Below are positions 35,723-45,383 of a stretch of 64,000 bases of DNA, piece after piece. The notes under the pieces were generated by a model. That model was not told the origin of the DNA, made no database searches, and was given only the letters and a program-made list of their open reading frames with translations. Within the stretch, counting starts at the first letter, position 1. Each line of letters opens with the position of its first letter. Where the stretch lies: NCBI RefSeq assembly GCF_009846885.1, contig NZ_WUWM01000026.1:26301-90300 (forward strand). The letters run 5' to 3'. The position numbers and the translations under genes were made by a program. This DNA is from Paenibacillus puerhi (GTDB taxonomy: Bacteria > Bacillota > Bacilli > Paenibacillales > NBRC-103111).

Positions 35723-37237
35723 TCAGACGGTGAATTGCTTCTCCAGTGACCGGCTAAGGTCGAAGATTGCCGTAATCTCCTCGTTGATTTGCATGGCCGC
35801 TCTCGACTGCTTCTCGCTAAGGCCGCTGATCGATTCCAGCGCCGCGATCCCGTCATTCGTTACCTCCGTGATCCTGAACATCGCTTCCGTAACCGCTTCG
35901 GACCGGTTCCGTATGACCCGCATCAAACCGTCCATTTGTTCAATAAACTGGAGCAACTTTCCTATCACGATCTGAACCTGTAGAAACTCGCTTGAGAAGG
36001 CTTCGATCTGCCTAGCCGACAGATGAGCCGCTTGACGGCCTGTCGTCACATGCCTGGCCATGACCTCTCCTGTTTCATGGAGACGGTGCATACTGGCCTG
36101 AATATCCTGCGCAGCCTCCTGGCTTCGAACGGCGAGCTTACGGATCTCCCCGGCTACTACATCAAAGCCCGATCCATGCTCCCCCGCTCTTGCCGCCTCG
36201 ATCGAAGCGTTAAGAGCCAGCAGTTGAGTCTGCTCCGATACCTCCTGAATCAGATCGCCCGTCGTTTCCGCATGCTGCATGGTATGCCGGGAAGTTTGGA
36301 TGGACTCGGCGCCTGCCGTTACCGCCTCGAAGATTTGGTTGAGCTGGCCGGTAAGCGTGTTGAACTTATCCAGGCTGGCTGCCAGAATCTCATCGGCAGC
36401 AGCCGCTTCCCGCCGCACCTCCTCGGAGGAGTCCACGGCCAACCGGATCGGTTCCGAGATGTCCTGCAGCAGCTCATCCATCTGCTCGATGGAGTAGGCT
36501 TGATCGCCCAGTCCGCCTAGCACGTCCTCATAGGCCTGATTCATTTTCAGATTGGTGCTCACATTCGCCTGGGACGTTTCCGCAACTAGCCCTGCGGTCA
36601 AGCCGATTCGCTCCGATAGCTGGCGGACTTGGCCCAGTAAATCCAGCAGCTGCTGCTCCTTCTGACGCGCCTCCTGCTCCAGTTGGGCATGAATTCGTCG
36701 TTTGGACTTGATCTGCAGCACCGTCGCGCTTGAGGTCAGGATCAGAAAGCCCGCGTGCAGGGATAGCATAAGAAGAGAATAATGCCCCGTACCGAATACA
36801 AGCTCGGGAGCGAACAGATAACCGCCTACATGCTGAATGGCAAATAGTGAGGTCATCAGCCAGATCAGGCGAATATTTTCATAGTAGGCAGCCGCTGCTA
36901 CAACCATAAAGATCGAAAAATGAAACTCGACTCCTCCCCCGCTTCCGCTAATAATCGAGATGCTGGCCAGCGTCAAGGCCAAGGTGACAAGCCACGGCAA
37001 AGCCCGGTGAGCGCTGTCGCGCAGGTAGATGAAAATACCGGCCGCCACGGGGATCAGGGAGGCCGCCAGAATCAGCACCTGTCCGAGCCGATAGCCGGAT
37101 CCGGCCGACAGAGGAGCATGCATCTCCAGTTCATGCTGAAAAACATGATAACGCGTTGCCGCTATGAAGATCAGAATATTAAGCAGGGCCGCAGCGGAGG
37201 CCAGCTGGAGCATAAGCCGGTTTTTCTTGTCTTGCAT
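35723..37237 (-). CDS. methyl-accepting chemotaxis protein with multi-pass membrane sensor
   Basis: 504 residues. The N-terminal 180 residues have about five to six transmembrane segments and no large extracellular loop, so the signal is probably sensed within or near the membrane. A short coiled coil follows without a recognisable HAMP domain. The cytoplasmic signalling helix carries the conserved tip [20 protein letters not shown] then [15 protein letters not shown]. It should control CheA through CheW. No che genes are adjacent. Membrane-integrated chemoreceptors of this type are often linked to redox or membrane-energy sensing (known for the class, not shown here). Confidence 0.88.
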   Translation of the reverse strand: MQDKKNRLMLQLASAAALLNILIFIAATRYHVFQHELEMHAPLSAGSGYRLGQVLILAASLIPVAAGIFIYLRDSAHRALPWLVTLALTLASISIISGSGGGVEFHFSIFMVVAAAAYYENIRLIWLMTSLFAIQHVGGYLFAPELVFGTGHYSLLMLSLHAGFLILTSSATVLQIKSKRRIHAQLEQEARQKEQQLLDLLGQVRQLSERIGLTAGLVAETSQANVSTNLKMNQAYEDVLGGLGDQAYSIEQMDELLQDISEPIRLAVDSSEEVRREAAAADEILAASLDKFNTLTGQLNQIFEAVTAGAESIQTSRHTMQHAETTGDLIQEVSEQTQLLALNASIEAARAGEHGSGFDVVAGEIRKLAVRSQEAAQDIQASMHRLHETGEVMARHVTTGRQAAHLSARQIEAFSSEFLQVQIVIGKLLQFIEQMDGLMRVIRNRSEAVTEAMFRITEVTNDGIAALESISGLSEKQSRAAMQINEEITAIFDLSRSLEKQFTV

Positions 37238-37380
37238 GTTACGTTCATCCTCTCAGAAATAATCGGCGGGTCGGTCCCTGCCTTCATGTGCAAGAACAGT
37301 GTACAAAAGCGGGTTGAAACTTTTTTGAACAGAACTAACAAACGGCTTAGCTGAGAAGATGGTGAGGGCCTCGGGCGCGA

Positions 37381-38655
37381 CTAGCGGGCTCCCGGCGACT
37401 CCGAGGCCTCAAGTCGGCGCAAGGCTTCCAGGACTTCCGCTTGCTGGAGCACCCGGCTTTCTGCATGACCCCGCAGCTTCAATTCCACACTTCCCTGTTC
37501 GGCGCTCTTGCCGACGATAATCCGAAACGGCGCGCCCAGCAGATCGGCATCCTTAAACTTGCTGCCTGGCCGCTCGTCACGGTCATCGAGCAGCACGTCG
37601 ATGCCGGCCTGCAGAAGCAGGCTGTACAATTCTTCGGCCAGCCGCAGCTGATGCCGATCCTTACCCGATATCGGGATAAGATGGACCAGGAAGGGGGCAA
37701 CGGACGGCGGCCACAGGATGCCATCTCTATCATGCCTTTGCTCCACGACGGCCGATAACATCCGCGAGACTCCGATTCCGTAGCAGCCCATGATCATTGC
37801 CCTTTCTTTGCCATCGGCGCCCAGGAAGGAGGCTCCGAGCCGTTCGCTGTAGGTTGTACCCAGCTTGAAGACATGCCCAATCTCGATGCCCCGCTGCAGC
37901 AGAAGCTTCCCTTCCCTGCATGCCGGACAAGCCGCTCCTGGCGCCGCCTGCTCCAGATTAGCGGCATATTCGCAGTGGGAGCAGCAAGCAATCGTGTCTT
38001 CCCCGATGTCCGCAAGCGCCATAAATTCGTGGGAGCCGCCCTCTCCGCCGATCGCGCCGGCATCCGCCTCCACCGCCCGAACCTGCAGCCCGCAGCGCTC
38101 GAAGATGCGTTGGTAGGCCCCGTACATGCTCCTATAGGTAGCATCCAGACCGTCCCAATCCGTATCAAAGGAATAGGCATCCTTCATCAGAAACTCCCGG
38201 CTGCGCAGCAGTCCGAAGCGGGGACGCCTCTCATCGCGGAACTTGGTCTGAATCTGATACACAAGGAGCGGCAGCTTGCGGTAAGAATCGATCTCATCTC
38301 TGATTAGGGAGGTGACGACCTCTTCATGGGTAGGACCCAGTGCAAATTCCCGTTCCTGTCGGTCCGTCAAGCGGATCAGCTCCGGTCCATATACCGCGTA
38401 GCGGCCGGATTCCTTCCAAAGCTCGGCCGGCTGCAGCGCCGGCAACAGAATCTCCTGGGCGCCGGCCAGTTCCATCTCTTCGCGGACGATCCGCTTTATT
38501 TTGCGCAGCACTCGCTGCCCCAGGGGGAGGAACGTATAAATACCGGCAGCAAGCTGCCGGATCAAGCCCGCCCGGACCATCAGCTGATGGCTCGCCGTCT
38601 CGGCATCCGCAGGATTTTCACGCAAGGTAGGAGCCAGCAAATGGGATTGTCGCAT
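37381..38655 (-). CDS. proS: prolyl-tRNA synthetase, short form lacking the INS editing domain
   Basis: 424 residues from the ATG at 38655 with GAGGAGG 8 nt upstream. Class II motifs are present: [19 protein letters not shown] (motif 2 region), [20 protein letters not shown], and [16 protein letters not shown] (motif 3), then a C-terminal anticodon-binding domain ([10 protein letters not shown]...). Bacterial ProS is normally about 565 residues because an editing domain of about 180 residues lies between motifs 2 and 3. Here that place holds only a short Cys-rich link ([11 protein letters not shown] ... ACPACREG). It can charge tRNA-Pro but not clear Ala-tRNA-Pro in cis. Controlled by its own T-box. 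Confidence 0.92.
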   Translation of the reverse strand: MRQSHLLAPTLRENPADAETASHQLMVRAGLIRQLAAGIYTFLPLGQRVLRKIKRIVREEMELAGAQEILLPALQPAELWKESGRYAVYGPELIRLTDRQEREFALGPTHEEVVTSLIRDEIDSYRKLPLLVYQIQTKFRDERRPRFGLLRSREFLMKDAYSFDTDWDGLDATYRSMYGAYQRIFERCGLQVRAVEADAGAIGGEGGSHEFMALADIGEDTIACCSHCEYAANLEQAAPGAACPACREGKLLLQRGIEIGHVFKLGTTYSERLGASFLGADGKERAMIMGCYGIGVSRMLSAVVEQRHDRDGILWPPSVAPFLVHLIPISGKDRHQLRLAEELYSLLLQAGIDVLLDDRDERPGSKFKDADLLGAPFRIIVGKSAEQGSVELKLRGHAESRVLQQAEVLEALRRLEASESPGAR

Positions 38656-38684
38656 ACATATAGCCTCCTCGTACATCTTAGATA

Positions 38685-38950
38685 ACAAAAAAGACACACT
38701 CGTCAGGGACGAATGTGTCGTGGTACCACCCTGGTTTAACCGTCATCGGCATCGCAAAAGAACGGCTCTTCACACGGATAACGGAATGATTCCGGCCTCG
38801 GATACTCAGGTTCACCGAAGCGGCTCTCAAGGCGGGTAGGTTAGCTTGTCGCGTCGGGAAACCTCTCAGCCTGCGGGTTTCTTCTCTGGATCAGCGATCA
38901 TCACTATCCGTTCCTTGGTCGTGGCCTTTAATTGGAGATTTATAGGATTA
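38685..38950 (-). promoter_or_regulatory. T-box riboswitch upstream of proS
   Basis: On the minus strand the leader contains the T-box CAGGGTGGTACCACG (38719-38733) and a terminator formed by GACACATTCGTC / GACGAGTGTGTC with TTTTTTG. It ends about 35 nt before the proS start. Uncharged tRNA-Pro is the expected effector. Confidence 0.9.
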
Positions 38951-38956
38951 TGCATC

Positions 38957-38985
38957 AATGTACAGGATCGCGTAGCTTTTGTCAA
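38957..38985 (-). promoter_or_regulatory. sigma-A promoter of proS
   Basis: On the minus strand TTGACA, 17-bp spacer, TACATT, immediately before the T-box leader. Confidence 0.78.
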
Positions 38986-39032
38986 TGCACGGCACAGGTG
39001 CAGCATAACTGAAATGAGACTTCAGCCCCTTT

Positions 39033-39983
39033 TTACCTCCGGTACTCCGCCAGATCCATCTCCATCAGATCGCGGCCCACGGTAATCGGTCCTGTATACA
39101 GGCTGCTCATCCCTTTCGTATAAGCAGCTTCAGCTTCCTTCGTCCGCGCAGGCGCCGGAATATGATGGGTGAGCAGCAGATGCTTCGCTCCAGCCCGGCA
39201 TGCGATGCTTGCAGCCTCCAGCGTTGTCGTATGATACTTGGCCGGATTATTCAATCCGACGGCCTCCTGCGGGTACATGTCAATCAGCGCATCCAGCCAC
39301 TCTTTATTGTAGGCTTCATGCACGAGCAGGTCCGTATCCTTGGCGTACTTCACCATATTGTCGACAGGCAGCGTGTCCCCCGAGATCACGACCGACTGGC
39401 CGTTATAATCGAACCGGTACGCGATGGCAGGATACACCGGCCTGTGATCGACCTCGAAGGCCGTAATGCGAATACCGTCCTGATCGTAGACCACGCCTTC
39501 ATTGCATTCGTGGACAACGATCCGGGAGCCTTCGAAGGCCGACTTGTTATAATGGATGCGCAGATTGACATCGAAGGCGAAGGACGACTCCATCTTTCCG
39601 ATGATATCCGCCGTCGATTCGGGCCCGTATACCTGCATCGGCACCTCGCGATTCTTGTATACCGCGCCGGGTACGACATGTGTCCGCCAGCTGCTGATGA
39701 AGACATCGAAAAATCCGGAGTTATGGTCGCTGTGATGATGCGTAAACAGGACGTCGGATACGCGCTGCGGCATGATGCCCGCGAGCAGCAGCTGGTTCAC
39801 GGTGCCCGCTCCGCAATCGACGAGGAATACTTTATGACCGGCCAGTACGGCGACTCCAGGCTTGGCTACTCCGTATACCGCACGAGGCGATCCGGTGCCT
39901 AGAAGGATGACTTTCAAATGCTCATGATAATCAGGCTGCAGCTTCTCCTGACCTTGAACCAGCTTATCGAGATGTTCGACCAT
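39033..39983 (-). CDS. MBL-fold metallohydrolase (RNase Z/arylsulfatase-like)
   Basis: 316 residues with the metallo-beta-lactamase metal motif HHHSDH at 82-87, a further metal Asp in ISGDTLP near 207, and His in LLTHHIPAP near 275. The layout is that of the ElaC/arylsulfatase-like branch. No signal peptide. Substrate unknown; family members cleave phosphodiesters, sulfate esters or lactones. Start ATG with AAAGGAG 6 nt upstream. It has no obvious operon partner. Confidence 0.88.
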   Translation of the reverse strand: MVEHLDKLVQGQEKLQPDYHEHLKVILLGTGSPRAVYGVAKPGVAVLAGHKVFLVDCGAGTVNQLLLAGIMPQRVSDVLFTHHHSDHNSGFFDVFISSWRTHVVPGAVYKNREVPMQVYGPESTADIIGKMESSFAFDVNLRIHYNKSAFEGSRIVVHECNEGVVYDQDGIRITAFEVDHRPVYPAIAYRFDYNGQSVVISGDTLPVDNMVKYAKDTDLLVHEAYNKEWLDALIDMYPQEAVGLNNPAKYHTTTLEAASIACRAGAKHLLLTHHIPAPARTKEAEAAYTKGMSSLYTGPITVGRDLMEMDLAEYRR

Positions 39984-40020
39984 ATAAAGCTCCTTTCCCT
40001 ATGTAGGACAGATAGTGAGG

Positions 40021-40236
40021 TTAAGAGGTTTTGATGATGCTGACGATCATCAGCAGCAGCGAAGCCATCCATCCGATCATAAACCAAATGGACAGGCGGC
40101 GGGTAAACTTGATCTTGCCCATGTCGGGATCCTTTTCATACATCAGCATACGTTTGGCTTGTGTGGACAAAACAAGATGCAGAATCAGGAACACGACGAA
40201 CAAAGATTGAAAGACGATCCAGGCATACATGGCCAT
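40021..40236 (-). CDS. small two-pass membrane protein
   Basis: 71 residues with two hydrophobic helices (about 5-24 and 50-69) joined by a basic loop (KRMLMYEKDPDMGKIKFTRR). Family not recognised. GAGGAG lies about 15 nt before the first ATG and further from the ATG two codons on, so the start is uncertain. It is 60 nt downstream of the cardiolipin synthase gene on the same strand and may be cotranscribed with it. Confidence 0.6.
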   Translation of the reverse strand: MAMYAWIVFQSLFVVFLILHLVLSTQAKRMLMYEKDPDMGKIKFTRRLSIWFMIGWMASLLLMIVSIIKTS

Positions 40237-40296
40237 GCTGGGCTTCTGACTCCTCTCTGCTCATGAATAGTTAACCGGGTGACGGTTCAGAGAGCA

Positions 40297-41802
40297 TTAT
40301 AGCACGCCGGAGAACAGCCGGGCGAACGATTCTTTTCCCCGGGTCTTCAGACCGCGTTTGTAAAACTGCACAGGCATGACCCGCAGCGAATCCGCCATGT
40401 CTTCTTCGTACTGCTGCACAAGGTCGCTGATCGATTCCGTTCCCAGAAGGAAGACATTGACCTCGAAATTCAAATGAAAGCTGCGCATGTCCATATTGGC
40501 CGTCCCGACCGATGCGAGGTTTCCGTCGACAATGACGATTTTCTGATGCAGGAACCCCTTCTGGTACATATAAATTTCAACACCTGAACGGAGAAGCTCC
40601 GGAAAGTAGGACTTGGTCGCATACTCGGTCAGGAAGCTGTCGCTGATCTCGGGAACGATGATCCGCACTTGTACCCCCCGGTTGGCCGCTACGCGCAGGG
40701 CCGTACGAATCGCCTCATTGGGGACGAAATAGGGGGTCGCTATCCAGACTGAAGACGTGGCGGAAGCTATCATCGTATAGTACAGATCGCTCATAATACC
40801 CGGCTGGGTATCTGGGCCGCTGGCGACGACATGAACGGCTCCAGATCCGCCCTTCACCGGCTCCGCTTTCAAATACCGCTTTTCCTTCAGCAGCGACTCC
40901 CGGCAGACGTAGTTCCAATCCAGCAGAAAGACCGCATGAAGCGTTCGGACCGCCTTGCCTTCCAGCATCATATGCGTATCTCGCCAATATCCGATGGATT
41001 CGTTCTGCCCCAAATATTCCACGCCCACGTTCAGCCCTCCGACAAAACCGATCTGGCCGTCGATGACGATGATTTTCCGGTGATTGCGAAAGTTCAGCTT
41101 TTGGTTGAAAAAGCCGAGCTTGATCGGGAGAAAAGAGTGTACCGAGATTCCGGCTTCTTTCATAGCCGCGATATCCGCCCCCGACAACGACATGCCCCCC
41201 AGCGCGTCATACATGAACCGGACCTCTACGCCCTCCCTGGCCTTGTCGATCAGCAGCCGGATAATCCGCTGACCCAGCCGGTCCGAGCGAAAGATATAGT
41301 ACTCGATATGGATAAAATGCCGGGCCTCCCTGAGCCGCTTCATAATCTCGGCAAAGGTGTCCTCGCCGTTCTTCAGGATATGGGTCCGTGTGCCGCTGTC
41401 AAGGGTGGTGAAGCTCACTCGCTGGGCATACTGGGCGAAAGCACGATGCGCGGGGTCAAGGCCCGGAATGTCTTCGGACTCGCCAGTGCGCAGAAGCAGC
41501 TGCCACTCATCCCGGTCGTGGGCCCGTTTGCTGCGGAACAGGTAGCCCTTCATATAAAGCTGCCCGGAATACAGATAGAAGGCATAGCCGATAACAGGGA
41601 AAAAAAGCAGCGCATACATCCAGACGAGCGTGATTTGCGCCGTGCGGTTCTCGAGCATAAGCGACGCCATGCTGGCCGCTATGATGGTGAGGTAAACTAT
41701 GCCCGCCACTGTTTTGATCCCCCACTCGTAATCCGTAAACAGGACGACATAGAGGGACGCGATTAGGAGGAAGAGAAAAAGAAATTCGAATCTGCGTTTC
41801 AT
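40297..41802 (-). CDS. cls: cardiolipin synthase
   Basis: 501 residues with two to three N-terminal membrane helices and two phospholipase-D HKD motifs: NHRKIIVIDG near 241-250 and LHQKIVIVDG near 420-429. The length and layout match ClsA-type enzymes that condense two phosphatidylglycerols into cardiolipin at the inner membrane. Start ATG with GGGAGG 9 nt upstream. B. subtilis has several paralogues, so which one this is cannot be said. Confidence 0.93.
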   Translation of the reverse strand: MKRRFEFLFLFLLIASLYVVLFTDYEWGIKTVAGIVYLTIIAASMASLMLENRTAQITLVWMYALLFFPVIGYAFYLYSGQLYMKGYLFRSKRAHDRDEWQLLLRTGESEDIPGLDPAHRAFAQYAQRVSFTTLDSGTRTHILKNGEDTFAEIMKRLREARHFIHIEYYIFRSDRLGQRIIRLLIDKAREGVEVRFMYDALGGMSLSGADIAAMKEAGISVHSFLPIKLGFFNQKLNFRNHRKIIVIDGQIGFVGGLNVGVEYLGQNESIGYWRDTHMMLEGKAVRTLHAVFLLDWNYVCRESLLKEKRYLKAEPVKGGSGAVHVVASGPDTQPGIMSDLYYTMIASATSSVWIATPYFVPNEAIRTALRVAANRGVQVRIIVPEISDSFLTEYATKSYFPELLRSGVEIYMYQKGFLHQKIVIVDGNLASVGTANMDMRSFHLNFEVNVFLLGTESISDLVQQYEEDMADSLRVMPVQFYKRGLKTRGKESFARLFSGVL

Positions 41803-41824
41803 CGGCTGCGCCTCCCTTGTTCAG

Positions 41825-41853
41825 AACCGGATAACCGGATAACCGGATAACCG
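41825..41853. repeat. tandem repeat of AACCGGAT (3.6 copies)
   Basis: Three perfect 8-bp units plus a partial fourth lie between the GlsB terminator and the cardiolipin synthase gene. The copy number could vary by slippage. No clear regulatory role. Confidence 0.7.
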
Positions 41854-41854
41854 C

Positions 41855-41894
41855 AAAAGACGTGCTCACTGCCTGTGGCAGATGAACACGTCTT
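41855..41894 (-). terminator. GlsB terminator
   Basis: AAGACGTG / CACGTCTT outer stem with inner CTGCC / GGCAG, followed on the minus strand by TTTTGC. It lies 21 nt after the GlsB stop. Confidence 0.75.
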
Positions 41895-41914
41895 CCTTCC
41901 CGTTGAAAGCCCGT

Positions 41915-42166
41915 TTAGGCTTTACGTGTCGAGCGCAGGATGGCGCTGAGGATCAATACGACGATGATCGCTCCCAGTATAGCCGGGATGACGACGAATC
42001 CGCCAACGACCGGGCCGAAGTTCGGCATCAGCCAGGAACCGAGCCAAGCTCCCACGAAGCCGGCGATAATATTCCCGATGACACCGCCCGGAACGTCACG
42101 GCCGACGAGCAGGCCGCCCAGCCACCCGATAACTCCACCTACGATAAGAGACCAAATGAATGCCAT
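41915..42166 (-). CDS. GlsB/YeaQ/YmgE-family stress-response membrane protein
   Basis: 83 residues, almost entirely three glycine-rich membrane helices (FIWSLIVGGVIGWLGGLLVG; GVIGNIIAGFVGAWLGSWLM). This is the transglycosylase-associated (Tag) small-protein pattern. Family members are induced by acid, osmotic or envelope stress; the molecular role is not established. Start ATG with AAAGGAGG about 9 nt upstream. Monocistronic. Confidence 0.9.
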   Translation of the reverse strand: MAFIWSLIVGGVIGWLGGLLVGRDVPGGVIGNIIAGFVGAWLGSWLMPNFGPVVGGFVVIPAILGAIIVVLILSAILRSTRKA

Positions 42167-42313
42167 TGTCCATTCCTCCTTTGAGAGCTTGTTAGCTTGA
42201 AATGTGTTATGACATTTAGTACCCGTATCTCGAAAGAATTAATCACGCTATGGGAGGAGGCGAGCCTGCAAACCGGTTCCGATCCGGGACCTATACCCCG
42301 GCTCCGGCATACG

Positions 42314-43168
42314 CTATGAACCGGCTATGCGTTCCAGGATGCGGCCGCCATACACGCGTTCCAGCTCCAGCTCAGGCATATGGATGTAGCCGATATAGCA
42401 ATCGCAGCAGCTCATCGCGCACGGCCGGCGCTTGGACAAACCTTCCAGCCCGTCCCGGTATAAATGCCCGATGACCTTCCTGTCTTTGTAGCAGCGCTTG
42501 ACGAGACCAGGTCCCTGCACGTAGAAGACGTCCTGGCCCGTCCGGCACTCTCTTCCCATGCTGGCGTAGTCGGCCGCATTGCGTTCAAACTGCGGATCGA
42601 TGCCGCGCAGGTAGGCGATATCCTCCTCGGTATAATAATCGCGCTTATCCTTAAAGGCATTGATCCACATATAGACATCGTCCGGCAATGCCGCCCTCAT
42701 CGACTTCAAGGCTTCGAAAGCGCTTCGGACCCCGACGGAGCCGACGCTGAAGGAAATGCCTCGTTGACGAAGCTCCATACATTGGGCCACGAAGACCGAC
42801 TCCTTCGTCTGTCCCGGGTGGAAGGTAGCCCAGAACGCGGTCTTCGCCGGGTTCACCGCGTCCGTCCAGTCAAGCCGGGCTGACAGATTGGTCTGGATCG
42901 CCACTTTATCGACATGGTCCATCCGGGATAACTCGGTTATGGCTTCCCGGTACCAGGAATGGGTCAGCCCTTCCCCGTAAGGGTTAAAAAACACGGAAAT
43001 CCGATGCCCAAGCTCCGCTTGCAGCCTGACCCAATGGACGAACGTTTGCAGCTGGGCCCGGTCCTTGGCGAGCGTCTGGGCGCTGTCCCGATGTTTGCTG
43101 AACGGGCAATAGGGACAGTCATAGTTGCAGGAGGTCAGGCTGCCCCGATAGTAAAGCGTAGCCTTCAT
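42314..43168 (-). CDS. STM4011-family radical SAM protein
   Basis: 284 residues. The radical SAM cluster motif is CNYDCPYC (Cys14, 18, 21). A Cys-rich C-terminus (KRCYKDRK and PCAMSCCDC within the last 65 residues) could bind a second iron-sulfur cluster, as in SPASM/twitch enzymes. This matches the STM4011 family named after Salmonella and found beside STM4012-4015. The substrate is unknown. It overlaps the STM4012 gene by 4 nt (ATGA), so the two are translationally coupled. It is the last gene of the five-gene operon. Confidence 0.85.
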   Translation of the reverse strand: MKATLYYRGSLTSCNYDCPYCPFSKHRDSAQTLAKDRAQLQTFVHWVRLQAELGHRISVFFNPYGEGLTHSWYREAITELSRMDHVDKVAIQTNLSARLDWTDAVNPAKTAFWATFHPGQTKESVFVAQCMELRQRGISFSVGSVGVRSAFEALKSMRAALPDDVYMWINAFKDKRDYYTEEDIAYLRGIDPQFERNAADYASMGRECRTGQDVFYVQGPGLVKRCYKDRKVIGHLYRDGLEGLSKRRPCAMSCCDCYIGYIHMPELELERVYGGRILERIAGS

Positions 43169-44556
43169 GCGACCACATACCCTTCCATCCGCCTACGGAT
43201 CTCGGGTGTAATCAGCCAGTCTCCGATCGCATCCGAATAAGCAAGCCCCTCTTCATTCAAGCGAAATATGCCCTCCGCTACCGAGGCAAGCCCCGCCTGC
43301 AGCAGCTGCGCAAGCTCCGGATGGTCGGCGGCGGCTTCGCTGCCGAAGCGGTCTCGGTAGGCGGACAGCTCGAGCCCTTCGCAGTGCAGGATCGCCTTCA
43401 AGACGAATCGCCGCTTCTGCTCGGCCAAGCTCAGCACGATGCCATAGTCGGCCGTATCGTGGCTTTCCGCCGCCACATAATCGGCGATAATACTTGCTGT
43501 CGCGCTTTTGCTGACCGCATAGCGGGAAGCATAATGGACGCCGCGGGTGTACGAGCGAGCGCCGCAGCCGAGCCCCACCATGCCCTCCTCCTGACAGCCG
43601 TAGGGCAGCAGGATCTTGCCCGTATCGAGAGGCGCAGGCCTCGCGAAGCGGCGCATCGAGGACTGCACATACCCTGCCGCAATCAGCCTGTCGCGTGCGG
43701 CCTGATAACAAGCCAGCCTCGGATCATCTCCGTGCTCGCGCAGCCGATCCAGCGGCTTAACGATCGTATGCTCGCGGGTATACAACGGGTACAGGAAGAT
43801 TTCCTCAGGCTCGTAGGCCAGCGCGCGCTCCAGGGAGTACAGCCATGATGCGACCGACTGTCCGGGCAGCCCATAGATGAGATCCAAGTTCAGCACAGGG
43901 AAGCTTTCCCGCTTCAGCAGCTCCAGCGCACGCTCCACCTCACGGGGCTTCTGCGGACGGTAAATGGCGGCGGCCTCGCTTTCGACGAAGCTCTGAATGC
44001 CCATGCTGATCCGGTCGACCCGGCGCTCGCGCAGAACCGCCAGACGGTCTTCGGTGACGGTCTCCGGCGACGTCTCGACGGAGATGGATGCCTGCTCCAC
44101 ATCGACCCCCATGATCTGCTCCGCAATGTCAAACAACCGGGCAAGCAGCGCCGGTGCAAGCAGCGTAGGTGTTCCCCCGCCGATCGCGAAGCGCGCGAAG
44201 GGCCTCCGAGTCACATGAGGCGCCCACTGTCTTGCCTGACGCTCCAGCGCGTCGACATATTGCTCATGGACGCTGGACCGCTTATCGGGCAGCGTGAACA
44301 GGTTACAGAAGCCGCAGCGGGCCCCGCAGAAAGGAATATGCATATACAGGAAAAATGTTTCAGCCGGCTCTCCGCTCCATAGCTCGGACAAAGAAAGCTT
44401 CGTGTCCAGCTCCCGGTAAGATGTTTTGTGCGGATAGGAATATAAATAGGACCGGTACGGCTCGGAACGAAATTGTTCCTTCAGCTCGGCCAGGTCGGCT
44501 TCGCCTGCCGGCGAAGCCGCTTTTCCTATTCCAGGATGATTCATTAGGACGTTCAC
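43165..44556 (-). CDS. STM4012-family radical SAM protein (HemN-like)
   Basis: 463 residues from a GTG at 44556 (GGAG about 5 nt upstream). Cluster motif CGARCGFC (Cys77, 81, 84), then GGGTPT at 126-131 and SMGIQSFVESEAAAIYRPQK, the pattern of coproporphyrinogen-dehydrogenase-like (HemN/HemW) enzymes, with a C-terminal HemN-type domain (GYGIVLSLAEQKRRFVLKAI region). HemN-like enzymes can use two SAM molecules for decarboxylation, cyclopropanation or methylation. Fourth gene of the cassette. A haem role is unlikely given the neighbours. Function unknown. Confidence 0.87.
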   Translation of the reverse strand: MNVLMNHPGIGKAASPAGEADLAELKEQFRSEPYRSYLYSYPHKTSYRELDTKLSLSELWSGEPAETFFLYMHIPFCGARCGFCNLFTLPDKRSSVHEQYVDALERQARQWAPHVTRRPFARFAIGGGTPTLLAPALLARLFDIAEQIMGVDVEQASISVETSPETVTEDRLAVLRERRVDRISMGIQSFVESEAAAIYRPQKPREVERALELLKRESFPVLNLDLIYGLPGQSVASWLYSLERALAYEPEEIFLYPLYTREHTIVKPLDRLREHGDDPRLACYQAARDRLIAAGYVQSSMRRFARPAPLDTGKILLPYGCQEEGMVGLGCGARSYTRGVHYASRYAVSKSATASIIADYVAAESHDTADYGIVLSLAEQKRRFVLKAILHCEGLELSAYRDRFGSEAAADHPELAQLLQAGLASVAEGIFRLNEEGLAYSDAIGDWLITPEIRRRMEGYVVA

Positions 44557-44594
44557 ATCCTCTCCAGCTCTAAGCTGACTCTATGTATGCTCGC

Positions 44595-45383
44595 TTACAG
44601 GAAAAATTCGCGATACGGAACATTCCAAACCACCTCATGCGCCAGACGGTGGCCGTTATAGCCGTCTTCGCCATAGGCCGTCCCGTGGTCCGAGAACGCG
44701 AGGCACAATACGGGGCGCCCCCTCGCTCTCATCGCGGCGAACAAACGGCCGAGTTCCCCGTCCACATAACGCAGCGCCGCCCGCTGGGTGTCTACGGAGT
44801 CTTCACGGGCCCCAGGGACGAAGTAATGATTCGGTCCGTGAATTGCCGAGACGTTAAGAAACAGAAACAGCCGTTCCTGCGGATCGGCTTTATCCAACAG
44901 CTTGAGAGCATGGCCTACTTGATGCTCCGTGGAGCGCGGGTTGGTAACGCCGAAGGTCATCCGCCAGTAGCTTTCCTGGAAGTAGCCTGGAAGCACGCGA
45001 GCCAGAGGCACCTTCTTCGTAAAAAAAATAACACCGCCGATGCATATCGTCCGGTACCCTTCAGCCCGAAGTCCGGAGACGATATCCGGCGTATCGAACA
45101 GCCAGGTATGGGGATGCGTCTTCAGCCCGGTATTCCGGGAATGAAACAGCCTCACGTGCGAGGACTTATCCGTCGTGGCCGGCGTTGGCAGAAACCCGCC
45201 AAAGAAAGCATGATGCGCCGCATAAGTGAAGCTTCCCGGCGAATGCCGCTTCTCCCAGGGGCCGCTGCCGCACAGATTCGGGCAGTTCGCCTCCTCCAGC
45301 ACAGCCGCATCGTAACGCAAGGTGTCCAGCGTAATCATCAGAATGTCGTGACTGCCGACGATCCGGTTCATATCAAGGGTCAA
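44595..45383 (-). CDS. STM4013/SEN3800-family hydrolase (alkaline phosphatase superfamily)
   Basis: 262 residues from a TTG at 45383 (AAGGAG 9 nt upstream); an ATG four codons later is the alternative. Metal-binding positions of the sulfatase/phosphatase fold are visible: Asp20 in ITLDTLRYDA, SDHG at 231-234 and His249 in LAHE. The nucleophile position seems to fall in SPGSFT (49-54). Predicted cytoplasmic. It would hydrolyse or transfer a phosphate, phosphonate or sulfate group on an unknown substrate. Its start overlaps the end of STM4014 by 11 nt. Confidence 0.83.
   Translation of the reverse strand: MTLDMNRIVGSHDILMITLDTLRYDAAVLEEANCPNLCGSGPWEKRHSPGSFTYAAHHAFFGGFLPTPATTDKSSHVRLFHSRNTGLKTHPHTWLFDTPDIVSGLRAEGYRTICIGGVIFFTKKVPLARVLPGYFQESYWRMTFGVTNPRSTEHQVGHALKLLDKADPQERLFLFLNVSAIHGPNHYFVPGAREDSVDTQRAALRYVDGELGRLFAAMRARGRPVLCLAFSDHGTAYGEDGYNGHRLAHEVVWNVPYREFFL

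Noticed and set aside
40831..41766. 311-codon plus-strand frame
   Set aside because: Antisense to cardiolipin synthase with both HKD motifs intact.
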